Below, one piece after another: positions 13,090-13,091 of a DNA stretch of 13,091 bases. The DNA lies in the NCBI GenBank assembly GCA_036376775.1, contig DASUZP010000135.1:1-13091 (forward strand), given 5' to 3'. The DNA comes from VRUE01 sp036376775. GTDB taxonomy: Bacteria > Actinomycetota > Thermoleophilia > Solirubrobacterales > 70-9. The number at the start of each line of letters is the position of its first letter. Position 1 is the stretch's first letter. Made by a program: the position numbers and the translations under genes. The notes beneath the pieces are model-generated. The model made no database searches. It was not told where the DNA came from and worked only from the letters and a program-made list of their open reading frames with translations.

Positions 13090-13091
13090 CC
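13060..13091 (-). CDS. 3' end of a second FHA-type coding region, partial
   Basis: On the minus strand the last 32 nt read RYRLFVLER then TGA, identical to the C-terminus of the FHA protein at 12350. The one visible difference, position 13090 against 12320, falls in a codon third position and is silent (glycine). It continues beyond the window, so whether a full second gene exists is unknown. It could be a true paralog or a fold-back assembly product. Confidence 0.4.
   Translation of the reverse strand, partial: RYRLFVLER

Overview
This window is a GC-rich stretch (roughly 70% by eye) from a bacterium, most likely a high-GC actinobacterium, and plausibly the Thermoleophilia/Solirubrobacterales. 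Four things suggest this: a two-gene AddAB/AdnAB-type helicase-nuclease locus, a MarP-like membrane serine protease, a secreted NHL-propeller protein with a lysine/arginine-rich C-terminal tail, and many genes whose start codon sits 5-11 nt behind a TAnnnT -10 box with no clear Shine-Dalgarno (a leaderless style common in actinobacteria). The lineage is an inference. The left edge cuts a gene and the right edge lies inside a repeat, so the window may be a complete contig.

Layout. 1-3765 (+): the end of a PD-(D/E)XK Fe-S nuclease gene, overlapping by 4 nt a 1171-aa UvrD-type helicase with a C-terminal Fe-S nuclease; together they look like a double-strand-break resection machine. 3766-6017 (-): an HxlR regulator, then xseA, xseB (exonuclease VII large and small subunits) and a small VOC protein. 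xseA-xseB and xseB-VOC overlap and are probably translationally coupled. 6080-8996 (+): a CvpA/MarP-like periplasmic protease, then a class B penicillin-binding protein; both are cell-envelope genes. 8998-11629 (-): three same-strand genes, each with its own -10 candidate: a SRPBCC-fold protein, a DUF4352-like lipoprotein and a secreted NHL propeller. 11781-12350 (+): a zinc-ribbon/FHA protein that appears to start at a non-canonical ATC. 12321-13089: a pair of 138-bp, nearly identical inverted repeats flanking a small convergent coiled-coil gene.

The two DNA-repair blocks (AddAB/AdnAB-like and exonuclease VII) meet tail to tail with no base between their stop codons. The envelope block meets the NHL gene the same way with one base between. 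The least explained part is the right end. The 3' end of the FHA gene and its palindromic untranslated region recur in inverted orientation about 0.5 kb away. The left copy can fold in two mutually exclusive ways, and the FHA gene itself lacks a standard start codon.
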